Positions 40,523-51,493 of a DNA stretch of 64,000 bases are shown one piece after another. The stretch comes from Semisulcospira habei. Lineage: Eukaryota > Mollusca > Gastropoda > Semisulcospiridae. The notes under the pieces were generated by a model that was not told where the DNA came from, did not search any database, and saw only the letters and a program-made list of their open reading frames with translations. The stretch is taken from assembly GCA_036245525.1 (NCBI GenBank), contig BTPG01000004.1, positions 208,284,952 to 208,348,951 of the forward strand, in the 5' to 3' direction. Position 1 is the stretch's first letter. Each line of letters opens with the position of its first letter. Made by a program: the position numbers and the translations under genes.

Positions 40523-43007
40523 TCATTGAAACCTGCCGCGGCCTCGACCAGGGCGGCGGGCAGGCTTGGGCCAGGAGGGGATAGAGGTCTGAACGGGTTT
40601 ACCGCGGCCGAAAGTGGGAGCCCTCCGGGACGCGTTGGAATGACGGGGAATGAAGGTCGAAGAGGGTCTGGAGTTCCACAGGGCGCGACTCACGGCCTTG
40701 CGGGCGGCGTGAAAGCGAGAAGTGGAAAAGCCTTTGGGCCAGCGGTCTAAATTTCCGTCCTTTACTTTCTGCCAAGTCTCCCCAAAGAGGAGACGTCCAC
40801 CAAGAGGAGCCCGACGCAGTTGAGACTTCAAATCAGGGGGCAATCCCCGACAGGCTTGTAGAACGGCATCCCGACGCATGAGATCACAGTTAGCAGCAGC
40901 CGCCATCGCGTTGACGGAAGAGTGATAAGCTGCCCGGTTAGCCGCGACCGCTAAAGTGAGGAGATCACCAAGAAGGGGTGAAGATTCTCGTGAGTCTTCA
41001 ATGCGACGAATAAAAGCTTGCGTGATAAGCTCCAGAAAACCCCCACAGGCCAAGGTGTTCCGCACTAGGGACGCCGTCTTATCCAAACCACGCGGGAAAG
41101 TGTAACGTAGCTTAGAGTTGCCGCCAAGTTGCGCCACAACTGGAGGGTCCAACGTGGGAAGTGTGCACTGAAAAGACTGTGAATGGCCCGCGTACCAAGA
41201 TTGGCGGAACGCGATGTCAAGGTCAGTCGGCCACTTGCGATCCGCAAAAAAGGAGGAGTCTTGTGAATCCGTGTGTAGATGAGCGGAGAATGAATCCCGC
41301 ATATCTTGAAATCCAGGCGGTTGAGGCAGCGACTTGAATCTCTTCTGTTGCCGGTCCGAATCAACAAAGGCGGACACCTTCCGTTTGAGCGGGGGGGACG
41401 GAGGACACTCGTCTGTCGGTAGGGCGGCCACGACAATACGAACCGCTTCATTAATGCAAAGAAGCGTTTCCGTGCGCGACGACGAAGGGAGTGTAGTCGA
41501 CACAGGCGCATCCGATACATCAGAGCGCGGCGAAAGGGAGCGGCCGCCAAAGTCGAGGAGATTAGAGACCGAATCCTCAGGAAGTAGACTAAGGGTGTCC
41601 TCCTCGCGTGTAGGGAGGGAGATCCGATGGAGGGTCTGTGAGGGAGAAACGGCGCGGAGCCCGTCCGGATGAGAAATTGTAGCCACCGGTGAACGTCGTA
41701 CCCCGGGAAGATGGCGAAGCGGGTGCAGGGGAAAGGTATAAACGGGAGGGGGGGACCTAGAGGGAACCGTGTAACGTGAACGGGGAGAACGACTGCGATG
41801 ACGGGAGCGGCTGCGATGACGGGAGTGGTGGTCACGGTGAACTTTACCAGTGGAGGTCCGACTACGGGGCCGAGGAGGGGAAGGGGACGGGTGACGGGAC
41901 GGGAGGGGAGGGGCAGACCGAGACAAGCTGGAAGCCGAACGGGGAACCGAAGCGGGAGAAGGAGATGAAAGGGAAGATGATGAATGCCGAGGACGGCGGC
42001 GATCGGAACGGACAGTAGAACGATGCTCCTGACGGTAGTCACCCGACGCGTGAGTGTGTGGAGTATTGGAGGTCACGTGAGAAAGAGAAACACGGTTATC
42101 AAACCGATGACGCCGGGACCGGGATCTCTCGCCAGTCTCTGTACGGCGGGTACGTTGTCGCATAGGCGGCTCTCCGTAAGAGCACGCAGACTTGTGTAAG
42201 TGAGATCGCATACAACGATTTGCGGACAATGGACTGTGCGAAGCATGTCGTGTAATGCGTGCCCCCGGAAGGCAAACGCTACGCCCTAAGGCGGACTCCC
42301 CGTAAGAGCCAGCAGGCGTTGTCCGTTTAGAAATCTTTGTGGATGAGCCAATGTGCAGCGGCCGATAGCGCAGGTGATCGTCACGGTCCATTAGAACGCG
42401 ACTAGTTGCGGACAACGTACGACGCGAATTATGTCGCGGTATGCGCGCCCCCGTAAGGCAAACGCTAAGCCCTAAGGCAGACTCCCCGTAAGAGTCAGCA
42501 GGCTGTGTCCGGTTAGAGAGTTTGGAGGATGAGGAAATCGCAAGCGGAGAACGATTCAGCTGATCCTCACGGTCTCCAGAAATTCGATTAATTTTGGACA
42601 ACGTACTACGCGAGGGTAGTCGCGGTATGCGTGCCCCCGTAAGGCAAACGCTGCGCCCTAAGGCGGACTCCCCGTAAGAGTCAGCAGGCGTTGTCCGATG
42701 AGAAGGGAGGGAAGATGAGCGAAGCTCAAGCGGCCGACGGCTCCGTGGATCCTCACGGTCCGCGCCCACGCGTTTGGAAACAGCGCCAAGCACTGATGTG
42801 GGCTCTAGGAAAGAAGCCCTGTCACTAGGCGAATGCGGACGCTCGCGCCTGTAAAAACTCCAAAGCTGCGACCATTGCTGCTCGGGCCAGGCGGCGCAGA
42901 CGGTGCAAGTATGGTCCGAATTGCATCCCGTACAAGGAAGGCAAAAATCATGATCGTCACACGGCCACCGGAAAGATCCACACTTGTCGCAGGTACGCAC
43001 GGGGTTA
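40523..43007 (-). CDS. DIRS-2 gag-like protein with internal repeats
   Basis: The open frame reaches 43405, but that extension translates an A41 run and the terminal repeat. A 3' splice site (TTTGTATGTTGCAG, AG at 43009-43008) marks the likely start of the coding exon. The N-terminal Cys/His module is CDKCGSFRWP, HDFCLPCTGCNSDH, CTVCAAWPE, QLWSFYRRER. Then come four imperfect repeats with the core DSYGESALGRSVCLTGARI, an Arg/Ser-rich stretch (RHRSRSRHRSRSPRSR), and the C-terminal domain (FKSLPQPPGFQDMRDSF, RQSWYAGHSQSF, NRAAYHSSVNAMAAAANCDL). Confidence 0.82.
42224..42700. repeat. Three spaced ~105-bp repeats in DIRS-2 gag
   Basis: Units at about 42224-42330, 42404-42512 and 42592-42700. Each contains GTAAGGCAAACGC (GGAAGGC in the first), CCCTAAGGC and GACTCCCCGTAAGAG, and is bounded by short inverted ends like CGGACAAC and GTTGTCCG. 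A fourth copy is at about 38040-38146 in YR. Confidence 0.8.
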
Positions 43008-43251
43008 CTGCAACATACAAACAGAAAAAGCAGGCGACTGGGCGCAAGCACTCGGAATGCGCGAAAACGAGAACGAAAGCGATGCGCGATCCGACGAAAC
43101 CAACGGAAACAGGCACCCGGGCCAGGGCCTTGTGAGGGAGGGGCCAAGACCTTACCTCTCCTGCGACGTGGCGACGGGTGGAGGAATCTCCATATCTGGA
43201 GCAGTAAACACCACAGGGAGTACCTTCCTTTGTTTGTTTGTTTGTTTGTTT

Positions 43252-43252
<1 letters not shown>

Positions 43253-43293
<41 letters not shown>
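43253..43293. repeat. T41 homopolymer (A41 in the element sense)
   Basis: Follows (TTTG)n at 43227-43252, in the 5' leader of DIRS-2. It may be polymorphic or an assembly artefact. Confidence 0.9.
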
Positions 43294-43683
43294 CGTTATC
43301 ACCAGAACGAAGAAAAACACAGTTCACTCGAAGCACAATCCTTGAAAAAACACACACAGGCACATAAATCCAAGCACACAAATCTGAAGGAACACAGTAA
43401 TCCACAAAAAGAAGAGCAGGGAAAAACCGTTAGCAACGGTCGGTGGAGCGATAGGCTAACACATCTAAACTTCAGAGCTAAGTAGAAACGACTGATTTGT
43501 GATTGGGCCACGTAGTGGACGCCTGATTGGACTGGGACGGGAGGCTACTCTCAGCCCTAATGAGGGTTCCCCGAGTGCCTCCCGGGTGGTGAAGGAACAC
43601 AACAAGTTCTTAGGCTAAAATTGAGTAAGTAGTAGACACTTCCAGACAGTAATGTCATCGGTAATGTTTTTGAGGAAACAAAT

Positions 43684-45358
43684 GGAGGCACAGCACTGCA
43701 CAACAAGCTCCATGACCTCTTTCTCTGCTGCTGGGAGGAAGGAACACTACCAAAAGATCTCCGTGATGCAGTCGTTATCACCCTGTACAAGAACAAAGGC
43801 GAGAAGTCTGACTGTTCCAACTATCGGGGAATTACCCTGCTGTCCATTGCTGGGAAAATCCTTGCAAGGCTGCTCCTGAATCGGCTGGTACCTGCCATCG
43901 CTGAAGACCAACTCCCAGAGGGCCAGTGTGGCTTCAGAGCAAACAGGAGCACCACCAATATGGTCTTTGTGCTGAGACAGCTACAGGAGAAGTGCCGCGA
44001 GCAGAACAAAGGGCTGTACGTAACATTTGTCGACCTAACAAAAGCGTTCGACACTGTGAGCAGGCAAGGCATGTGGCAGATCCTGGAGCGACTTGGCTGT
44101 CCCCCAAAGTTCCTCAACATGATTGTCCAGCTACACGAGGACCAGCAAGGCCAGGTCAGACTCAACAATGACCTCTCAGAACCATTCCCTATTCTCAACG
44201 GCGTAAAGCAGGGCTGCGTGCTGGCACCGACCCTCTTCACCATCTTTTTTAGCATGATGTTGAAGCAGGCCACAATGGACCTTGATGATGACGATGCAGT
44301 GTACATCAGGTATCGTCTCGATGGCAGCCTGTTCAACCTCAGACGACTGCAGGCCCACATGAAAACCCTAGACCAACTGATTCGTGAGCTGCTTTTTTGC
44401 TGATGATGCTGCCCTCGTTGCACACACAGAGAGAGCCCTGCAGCGCATCACGTCTTGCTTCGCAGATGCTGCCCAGCTCTTTGGACTCGAGGTCAGTCTG
44501 AAAAAGACAGAGGTCCTCCATCAGCCGGCACCCAAGACAGTGTATCGCCCTCCTCACATCACCATTGGCGAGTCTGAACTAAAGTCAGTGCACCAGTTTA
44601 CTTACCTTGGCTGCATTATCACGTCGGACGCCAAGCTGGACAAGGAGCTTGACAGCAGGCTGGCAAAAGCGAACAGCGCTTTCGGGCGACTTTTCAAGCA
44701 GGTGTGGCACAATGAACAGCTGAAAACAGGCACCAAGATCAGCGTGTACAGAGCTGTGGTCCTCACCACCCTGCTGTATGGTTCCGAGTCCTGGGCCCTC
44801 TACCGCAGCCAACTACGACTCCTCGAACGCTTCCACCAGCGCTGCCTGCGTACCATCCTGGGCATTCACTGGAGTGACTATGTCACCAACGTCGAGGTCC
44901 TTGAACAGGCTGAAACTGTGAGCATCGAGGCTTTGCTGCTGCGGACACAGCTCCGCTGGGCGGGGCATGTCTCCAGGATGGAGGATCATCGCCTACCAAA
45001 GATCACCCTGTTCGGCGAGCTTGCTACTGGACACCGTGACAGAGGGGCACCAAAGAAGAGATACAAAGACTGTCTCAAGAAGTCACTTAGTGCCTGCCAA
45101 ATCGACCACCACCAGTGGTCTTCGCTTGCTGCGGACCGTGACACCTGGCGCTCCACCATTCACAAGGCAGCTGTCTCCTTTGAGGACTCTCACAGAGCTA
45201 GCCTTAAGGACAAGCGGCTCAGGAGAAAAAACAGAGATGCCGCAGCTCAGAACCCCGGCCATACCTTCCCCTGCAGCCACTGCGGTCGAACCTGCCTGTC
45301 TCGGATTGGCCTCCGCAGCCACGAACAAGCCTGCAGACGTCGTGGGCAACTCCTATAA
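43684..45358 (+). pseudogene. LINE D reverse transcriptase with C2H2-like tail
   Basis: RT motifs: LRDAVVITLYKNKGEKSD, CSNYRGITLLSIAGKI, GQCGFRANRSTTNMVF, TFVDLTKAFDTVSRQG, VKQGCVLAPTLFTIFFSM, then FADDAALVAHTERAL with both catalytic Asp. A T7 run at about 44394 shifts the frame just before the FADD box (first frame ends 44403, second opens 44384). After the thumb domain (CLRTILGIHWSDYVTNVEV) the protein ends in a single zinc-finger-like motif, FPCSHCGRTCLSRIGLRSH-EQAC (about 45279-45330). Apart from the one frameshift the region is intact. Confidence 0.88.
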
Positions 45359-45404
45359 AATCTTCGTTCGCGAAGTCAAGCCAAGAGAGAGAGAGATCAG
45401 ATGC

Positions 45405-46886
45405 CCCCTCCCTTTATTTTCATGGGAGATTTTAACGGTCACGCTCACATGCGGGGTAGTGACCACTATGATGGCAGAGGTCAGATGTTAGGAAGGTGTT
45501 TTTTCTCAACTTAACCTATGTGTTTTTAATGATGGCTCACCTACCTACTCTATCCCAGGTTCAGGATCTAGTTCTGTTCTAGACCTCACTGTGTGCGATC
45601 CTTCTCTCATGCTGGACTTTGACTGGAAGGTTCACGACGACCTGTGTGGTAGTGACCACTTCCCATTAGTCCTGTCGTCAGTCAGCTGTGGGGAGTATCC
45701 ACCGGTGGGGCGCTGGAATCTCAAGAAAGCTAACTGGCCTCTGTTCGCCTCCCTCTGTCAGTCTCGTATTACAGAGGAGGTGGTCATGTCAGCTGACGAA
45801 CCTGTTTCTTCTTTTACTACTATTTTGTTGGACGTAGTGGGTGAAACCATCCCTAAAACTTCCGCATCATGGTTCAATGAAGAGTGCCGCAAGGCCCCAA
45901 AAGCGTGCAAATCTGCTCAGCGACGTGCTTTCCATAATCCGTCTCAAGTCAATATTTTAACCTTTAAAAGACAGAGGGCGAAAGCCCGTTACATTTTTAA
46001 ACATGAACGCCGTGCTTCCTGGAGACGCTTCGTCTCATCTTTTACTTCTCGGACTCCGTCCCAGAAAGTCTGGAAGGCTGTTTGAGGAATTAGGGGCAGG
46101 GGTGGCTCGGCTTCTGACGGCCATCTTAGAGATGGTGCCAGCTTGATCACAGATAAAAAAGCTGTGGCCAATTTGCTTGCCTCCACCATTGCCCATAATT
46201 CTTCATCAGAGTATTATTCACCCTTCTTCCAGAGAGAGAAGGAGAAACGAGAGTCTCGTATTTGTGATTTTAAGTCCGATAACTCCTTAATGCCCCTTTT
46301 ACATTATCAGAATTGCAGCAAGCCTTGCAGAAATGTAATGACTCTGCTGCTGGCCTAGATACCATCCACTATCAATTCCTAACGCATCTGCCTGAGAGGT
46401 CACTCCTTGTACTTCTCAAGGCCTTTAACCATATCTGGAGAACTGGCCATTTTCCGCCGTCTTGGCACCAGGCTGTGGTTGTACCGATCCCCAAGCCGGG
46501 TAAGGATCCTTCCGACCCGGGCAACTACTGGCCTATCGCTTTGACATCATGTTTATGTAAAACTATGGAGCGCCTGGTCAACGCCCGCCTGGTGTGGCAT
46601 CTTGAGTCACAGGGTCTCCTCACAGACCTCCAGTGCGGTTTCCAGCGCTTCCGTAGTACAACTGACCATTTAGTCCGCTTTGAATCATTTATTCGAGATG
46701 CATTTGTCAATAAGCAGCATGTCTATGCAATTTTCTTCGATCTTGAGAAGGCATATGACACTACCTGGAAGTATGGCATAATGTCTGACTTGTTGGACAT
46801 GGGTTTTAAAGGGCACCTGCCCCGTTTTTATTCACAATTTTTTGACTAACCGGTCGTTCCATGTCCGTGTGGGCTCCACCCTCTAC
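45405..46886 (+). pseudogene. I-LINE copy 2 endonuclease end and RT start
   Basis: Endonuclease end at 45591-46085 (LMLDFDWKVHDDLCGSDHFP, WFNEECRKAPKACKS). The RT resumes in several frames, the longest 46313-46849 (WHQAVVVPIPKPGKD, IFFDLEKAYDTTWKYG). It stops at 46886 before the catalytic Asp pair. Trp replaces Arg in NYWPIALTS. Confidence 0.85.
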
Positions 46887-47700
46887 GACTGTAGTTGGAT
46901 CGGTCAACAGTATAGTCTGCCAAGGGGCAGGAGGTCCGCTGCTGCACTCATTAGTCCCAGAAGTTGCAGCCATACCCGGGCGGGTAGTGTGTCTGAGCGG
47001 ACCATGTGGAGCGCCAGGTCTGCTATCTTCTGAATTCGATCCTCTGGAAGCCACACCCGGTTAAGGTCGGTTAGGAATTGCATGCCCAGGTGTGTGAATC
47101 TGCGAGACGGTATGAGGTCCGACTTGCCGTTGTTGACTAGAAAACCTAGCTGGTGGAGAAGGGTAAGCAGGGAGTCCCTGTCCTCCACTAGGGTTGCCGC
47201 AACCTGGTTGCAGAGGAGTAAGTCGTCCAAGTAGTTGGAGGTCGGGCTTGAGGCTGTCTGTCTAAACCTGGCGATCACCCTTTCGATGATCCTGGTGAAA
47301 ACCCATGGGCTGAGGTTGAGGCTGAAGGGGAGCGTCCGGAATTGGTATACCACTCCGCGGAAGGCGAAGCGCAGGTAATGGCATGAGGCCGGATGGACAG
47401 GCACATGTAGATATGCGTCTCCCAGTTGAGGCTTATGGCAAAGTCTCGGGGTTGTACAGCCGCTCTCAGGACTCTGGTTGTTTCCATCTGGAAGTGAGGT
47501 GCAAAAATGTACTGGTTTAGTGCCGAAAGGTCTATGATAGGGCGCCAATTGCCATCGGGCTTGGGTACGACGAAGAGGCGGCTGTAAAAGGCTGGGGAGT
47601 CATGTCGTGCCACCACCTCTGTGGCCTCCTTCTGGAGTAGCGAGATGATTTCGCTGTAGAGAGCTTGTGCCTTGCGCTGGTCTTCTGGGACTCGTGTCTA
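46887..47700 (-). pseudogene. DIRS-3 reverse transcriptase, N-terminal half
   Basis: Frames 47616-47275 and 47548-46904 give YSRLFVVPKPDGNWRPIIDL, SALNQYIFAPHFQME, LPFSLNLSPWVFTRI, NYLDDLLLCN and FTHLGMQFLTDLNRVWLP. The YxDD box is present, but a frame slip occurs near 47430. The gene ends abruptly at 46887 where I-LINE sequence begins; RNase H and YR are absent. Confidence 0.85.
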
Positions 47701-48762
47701 AAGGGGGGAGTGTCGTAAAGGCGGGGGAGCTTGAAAGGAGATTCGCAAGCCCTCCGTTACTGTTGAGTCCAAGGGTCGTCCTGAAACGGCCATTACCAAG
47801 CGTCGCTGTGAAGCGCTAGCCGCATGCCGACTGGAGACCCTGTAGGGGTCGGTGGGGGCAAGAGGGGCAAGTCAGCGAGCCCGGCCGCGCCCGGGCTTTC
47901 GGGCACCTCTGGACCAGGCTGGTGGGGGAGGGGGGGGGCAGCGAAGGAGCACAGCCGCGAGGGAGAGAGACGAGCAGAGCCATGGCCTCTAGGATGACGG
48001 GTAGGGGAGGGGGGGGGGTCTAAAGGACCGCAGGGCGCGACCCACAGCCCTGCGGGCAGAAAGAAAGCGAGAGGAAGAAAGGACGGCAGAGCTGGGCCAA
48101 AGATCCTTAGAAGACTTCTTAACGGTCTGCCAGGTTGGTCCAAACAGCAGGTGTCCCCTGAAGGGAGCCTGGTGTAGCTGTGTCTTCACAGAGGGCGGTA
48201 GGGAGGTGCAGAGAGACAGGATGGCATCCCGACGCATCAAATCGCAATTGGCAGCTGCCGCCATGGAGTTGGCCGAAGAATGAAACACTGCCCGATTCGC
48301 CGCTACGAGAACCGTATGTATGTTGCGTAGAAGAGCCGAGACCAAAAGGTCTCCAGTGTCTTCGAGACATCTAATCAGTGATTGTGTTGCCAACTCGAGA
48401 AATCCTGCGCAGGCCAAGGAATTATGAACCAGAGTCGCTGTCTTTTCCAGTCCATTGGGGCCTCGGGCCCGTTGGCCCGCCTGGGCTCCTACCTGTAACA
48501 ACGCCACTCTATCACCGGCAGCAGACAGGAGAACGCCTGGGAGTGCCCTGCGTACCATTGTTGGCGAAAATGGATGTCCATCCTGGCTGGCCACCTTGAG
48601 TCCGAAAAGAAGCCCTGGTCTCCGAAAGTGTCCTGTAAGACATGTGCCGAGAAAGACTCCGCAAGGTCCCAAAAACCCATAGGCTGAGGGAGGGTTTTGA
48701 GGCGCTTGGTTTGCCGCGGTGCGTCGACCATCGTTGCAGCCTTCCTCTTTAGGGGTGGAGGC

Positions 48763-48787
48763 GGGGGGGGGGGGGGGGGGGGGGGGG
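48763..48787. repeat. G25 homopolymer
   Basis: Interrupts the DIRS-3 gag frame. Confidence 0.8.
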
Positions 48788-49674
48788 CAGGCCTCTGGGG
48801 GAAGGAAGGATGCGATGAGTTGAGCTGCCTCCTTGAGGGAGTGGAGTGTCTGAGCCATCGGAGCCATGAAGACCGAAGAAAGCGACAAGGACGACCTCCC
48901 GCTGGGGGAAGCTGAGCAATGATAGTCCATTCCAATGGCCGACGAAGAGTCATCTGGGTGGAGGCTTAGAGCCTCGTCGTTGTTCCACGAAGAGAAAGGG
49001 GGTGAAGATCGAGCAGCACGAGAGGAGCGACGTGAGGAGAGTGGAGAGGGGAGATTTCTGCGGCTAGAGGACTGGGGGTGGGGGGGGGGGGGTGTGTGCG
49101 AGGGAGAGGGGACTGAGGGGAAGTCTCGGAGGAAACCGCTGAGCTATTCCTGAAGGTATCCCGACGCTGTGGATGAAAACGACGAGTCCATGAATCCGAA
49201 CGGCGTCTGGAGATCCGTCGCGAAGATCGACTGCGTGGGAACGTCAACGCGGAATGCCGGTCCCTAGGAGGAGAAAGGCTCTGTGAATGTCATGTGACAC
49301 ACCAGGGTTGGTCAGCAGAAGAGCCAGAACGGGGAGAGGAGAGCTCCCTGCGTGACCGTTGTCTGATTCTGTCTCTGCGAGGTAAAACCCGGTCCCGCGG
49401 AATCCGTGAGCTGGATAGGCGAACCCAAACTGTGTCCTGTCCCTTCTCTGTTAACCGTTCTGGGTTAAGACTGTGAGGCTTTCGTCTCTCCGCAGGGGGG
49501 TCCCGGTTGGCGGAGTGGTCTTGGGATCCAGTGGTCTGTGTAAGCTGCCTGTCGGGTTGGAGGCTGAAAGGTCGTTTATTGTGTGCTTGGTGGCTCCGAG
49601 AGGTCTGGGTGCGATGGACGGAGCAGGTGGTGACATCGTGCTGTCGGAGGCTGACGTGTTGTCTTGACGATGCT

Positions 49675-49945
49675 GAGGCCTGGACGCGACGCTCATCCAG
49701 TCGGAGGCAGACAGGTCTTATAATATCTGTGTAGTGGTCCTGAGATCGAGGGGCCTGGACTCGACGCTCGTCCGGTCGGCAGCTGACAGGCCTTTCCTTG
49801 TGCGGGAGTCGTGTTCCGGGAGCCTGGACACGATGCTCGTCCGGTCGGTGGCCGACAGGCCTTCCGGTCTCCAAGTGGTGATCTCAGGAACTGCAAGCCT
49901 GGACTCGATGCTCGTCCGGTCGGAGGCCGACAGGCTCTTCCCTCT
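49675..49945. repeat. ~72-bp tandem repeat x4 in DIRS-3 gag
   Basis: Units contain GCCTGGACTCGACGCTCGTC plus CGGTCGG and TGACAGGCCTTTC-type ends, at about 49678, 49750, 49821 and 49898. In one frame the encoded core is LSATDRTSIVSRL. Confidence 0.8.
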
Positions 49946-51217
49946 GTGCAAGGGGGGTCAAGGCTCTAGAGGCCCGAATGCGACTAGGGAGCACGTTCCT
50001 TCGGCTGCTGCCAGGAAATTGACTCACCGAAAGGTGGGGGTGTACTCTTTGTGCCTGGTCGCGACAGGGTGCCTGGTCGCGACGGGGGGTTAAGTCCCAT
50101 CTGTGTCTGTGGTGGTCGCGCAGTTCTTTCCCCACTGTTGAAGGTGCCGGGAGTGGTATCCGGTTTGGTGGTTGACTCATAAGATCTGAGGTAGCTCACC
50201 TCTGTGGTCCGAGGACGGTGGAGGCGGCGGTAAGGAGACATGGCTCCTTGACCTGGCCTGGCCTTTCTCTGTTGTAAAAGGCCCAAAGCTGCAACCACTG
50301 TTCCTCAATCCAAGTAGCGCAGATAACACATGTGCGTCCTGATGAGCAACCAGCACACGGAAGGCACACTGTGTGGGTATCTGTAGGCCACTGGAATTGT
50401 CCACAGTTGGTGCAGGTCATGATGTGTGCACTGTAACAGAAAGCAAACAATAACTGCCGCCATGCGTGCGCGAGGCCTGTGGAAACGGTCACGTGTTCAC
50501 AACAGACAAATACTGTAACAGACCGCAAGCACAACTGTCACTGTGAGTGCGCGAGGCCTGTGGAAGAGACCACGTGTTCACGACCGGTGGCCTTTCGACT
50601 ACTCGGTCGATGCCACCATCCAGTGAAGTCACCGAGAGGCATCAACCGAGGCATTATCTTTACCAAAAACTGCTACAAAAGGAAGTTTTCGTGCATAAAA
50701 AAACACGCAAAGTGCACCATGTGCGCCCAACTGGGGGCCGGTCGCGTCACCAGTTGATGCCGTAGCCTGCCAAGTCAGAGGCTGATAGGCATTAACCGAG
50801 GCCTTACCTTGCCATCACCAACACGGCCAGAATGTAATTCGAAGTTTCCTAGAAAACACCAACACTAAAAACCACAGAAGAAAACACTTATCCACAGTCG
50901 AAGTGTAGCGAGGCTGAAACACGTCTGTTACAAACTAGCTAAGTATAAAGACTGGCGGGAAAGCTATGCGCATGACCAGATGAGGAGACAGGGGAGACCA
51001 CTCGGGGGTCCTTGGTAACGACACTATAGTGGCCTTCCGGGTTGTGTAGTGTACACAACGGAAGCTTGGGCTGAAATTGATAAGCTAAGTATACCTTCTT
51101 CCTATCAGTAATGCCATCGGTAAGAGTTTTGAGTAAACAAAAAAAATGTGTGGCTGGTAGTATTTTTTTTATGTCTGAAGTGCATTGTATCTTTCAATGC
51201 CTACTTCTCTGCCCCAG

Positions 51218-51412
51218 ACACATGGCTGACCGGATGGGAACACCACATCTGCAAAAGGTGCTGAACGCACAGCTGACAAACCACATACGTGACACGCTGC
51301 CTGCACTGCGCAACAAGCTGCAGTCACAGCTGCTGTCTATGGAGAAGGACGTGGAGGAATACAAAAACTTTCGGCCCGACGACCCAGCACGCAAAACGAA
51401 AGCTATGATGCA
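51218..51412 (+). CDS. DNM: Dynamin exon 7 (bundle-signalling region and stalk start)
   Basis: 195 bp encoding [38 protein letters not shown] and [19 protein letters not shown]. The acceptor is TTCTCTGCCCCAG (AG 51216-51217) and the donor is ATGCA|GTGAGT at 51413. Exit phase 2: CA plus G of exon 8 gives Gln. The intron before it ends with DIRS-3 at 51140, leaving 77 bp of old intron for branch site and pyrimidine tract. Confidence 0.95.
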
Positions 51413-51493
51413 GTGAGTTTTTTGTTGTTGTAATCCTTCTGTGCATGCAGTACCAGCGGATGTATACAGTACTGATGGCTAGATGCATTATGG

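Larger units (their letters stand above)
37319..43683 (-). mobile_element. DIRS-2: DIRS-type retrotransposon inside LINE D
   Basis: About 6.36 kb, minus strand. Terminal repeats at 37319-37560 and about 43495-43683 (shared blocks: TACTTACTCAATTTTAGCC, CCCGGGAGGCACTCGGGGAA, GTCCACTACGTGGCCCAATC). The ICR at about 37590-37680 matches both ends. gag and RT-RH are long and open; YR is damaged by a deletion of its N-terminal region and by a copied block of gag. The flanks show insertion without target duplication. Confidence 0.92.
37275..45393 (+). mobile_element. LINE 'D' (RT with terminal zinc finger), 5'-truncated, split by DIRS-2
   Basis: Target duplication AGATCAGATGC at 37264-37274 and 45394-45404; 3' tail (GA)n at about 45384-45393. 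The 5' truncation is within the RT region. DIRS-2 lies between 37319 and 43683; removing it restores one uninterrupted RT frame (IPPEIWKH then GGTALHNKLHDLF). I cannot name the clade. Confidence 0.85.
35041..46886 (+). mobile_element. I-type LINE copy 2, both ends missing, split
   Basis: It matches copy 1 from 19618 to about 22997. The left end begins inside the RTE-derived leader (CCCACTGGGCACC) and the right end stops inside the RT (GGCTCCACCCTCTACGACTG). It keeps ORF1, which copy 1 has lost. Without either a 3' tail or target duplication this is not a normal LINE insertion. It is interrupted at 37274/45394 by LINE D with the 11-bp duplication AGATCAGATGC. Confidence 0.82.
47793..50430 (-). 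pseudogene. DIRS-3 gag-like gene, frameshifted
   Basis: The likely first coding exon begins after the acceptor CTTTCTGTTACAG (AG at 50432-50431) with Met-Thr-Cys. Cys/His module: CTNCGQFQWPTDTH, CLPCAGCSSGR, CVICATWIEE, QLWAFYNRER. The middle has four tandem repeats (49675-49945). The C-terminal domain is split between frames around a G25 run (48763-48787): KRLKTLPQPMGFWDLAESF in one, NRAVFHSSANSMAAAANCDL in the other. Confidence 0.82.
34881..51140 (-). mobile_element. DIRS-3: DIRS element carrying nested insertions and a deletion
   Basis: The left terminal repeat (34881-35040) and right terminal repeat (about 50985-51140) are complementary. Examples are CAATTTCAGCCCAAGCTTCC and GTCGTTACCAAGGACCCCCG on the left and their complements on the right. 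Its own coding DNA is 46887-50440: gag and the N-terminal half of RT. RNase H, YR and the ICR are missing, and in their place lies an I-LINE segment with further nests (35041-46886). The right end is only 78 bp before dynamin exon 7. DIRS-only DNA amounts to about 4.4 kb. Confidence 0.85.

Noticed and set aside
43007..43405. N-terminal extension of DIRS-2 gag with a long Lys run
   Set aside because: The Lys codons translate an A41 run in the leader and terminal repeat. The acceptor at 43009 gives a better start.
45279..45330. Single C2H2-like zinc finger as a host transcription factor
   Set aside because: It is in frame with the LINE D reverse transcriptase and forms its C-terminus.
49675..49945. 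Regular repeats with spacers resembling a CRISPR array
   Set aside because: Eukaryotic context; the repeats are imperfect, lie inside a gag gene and have no unique spacers or cas genes.
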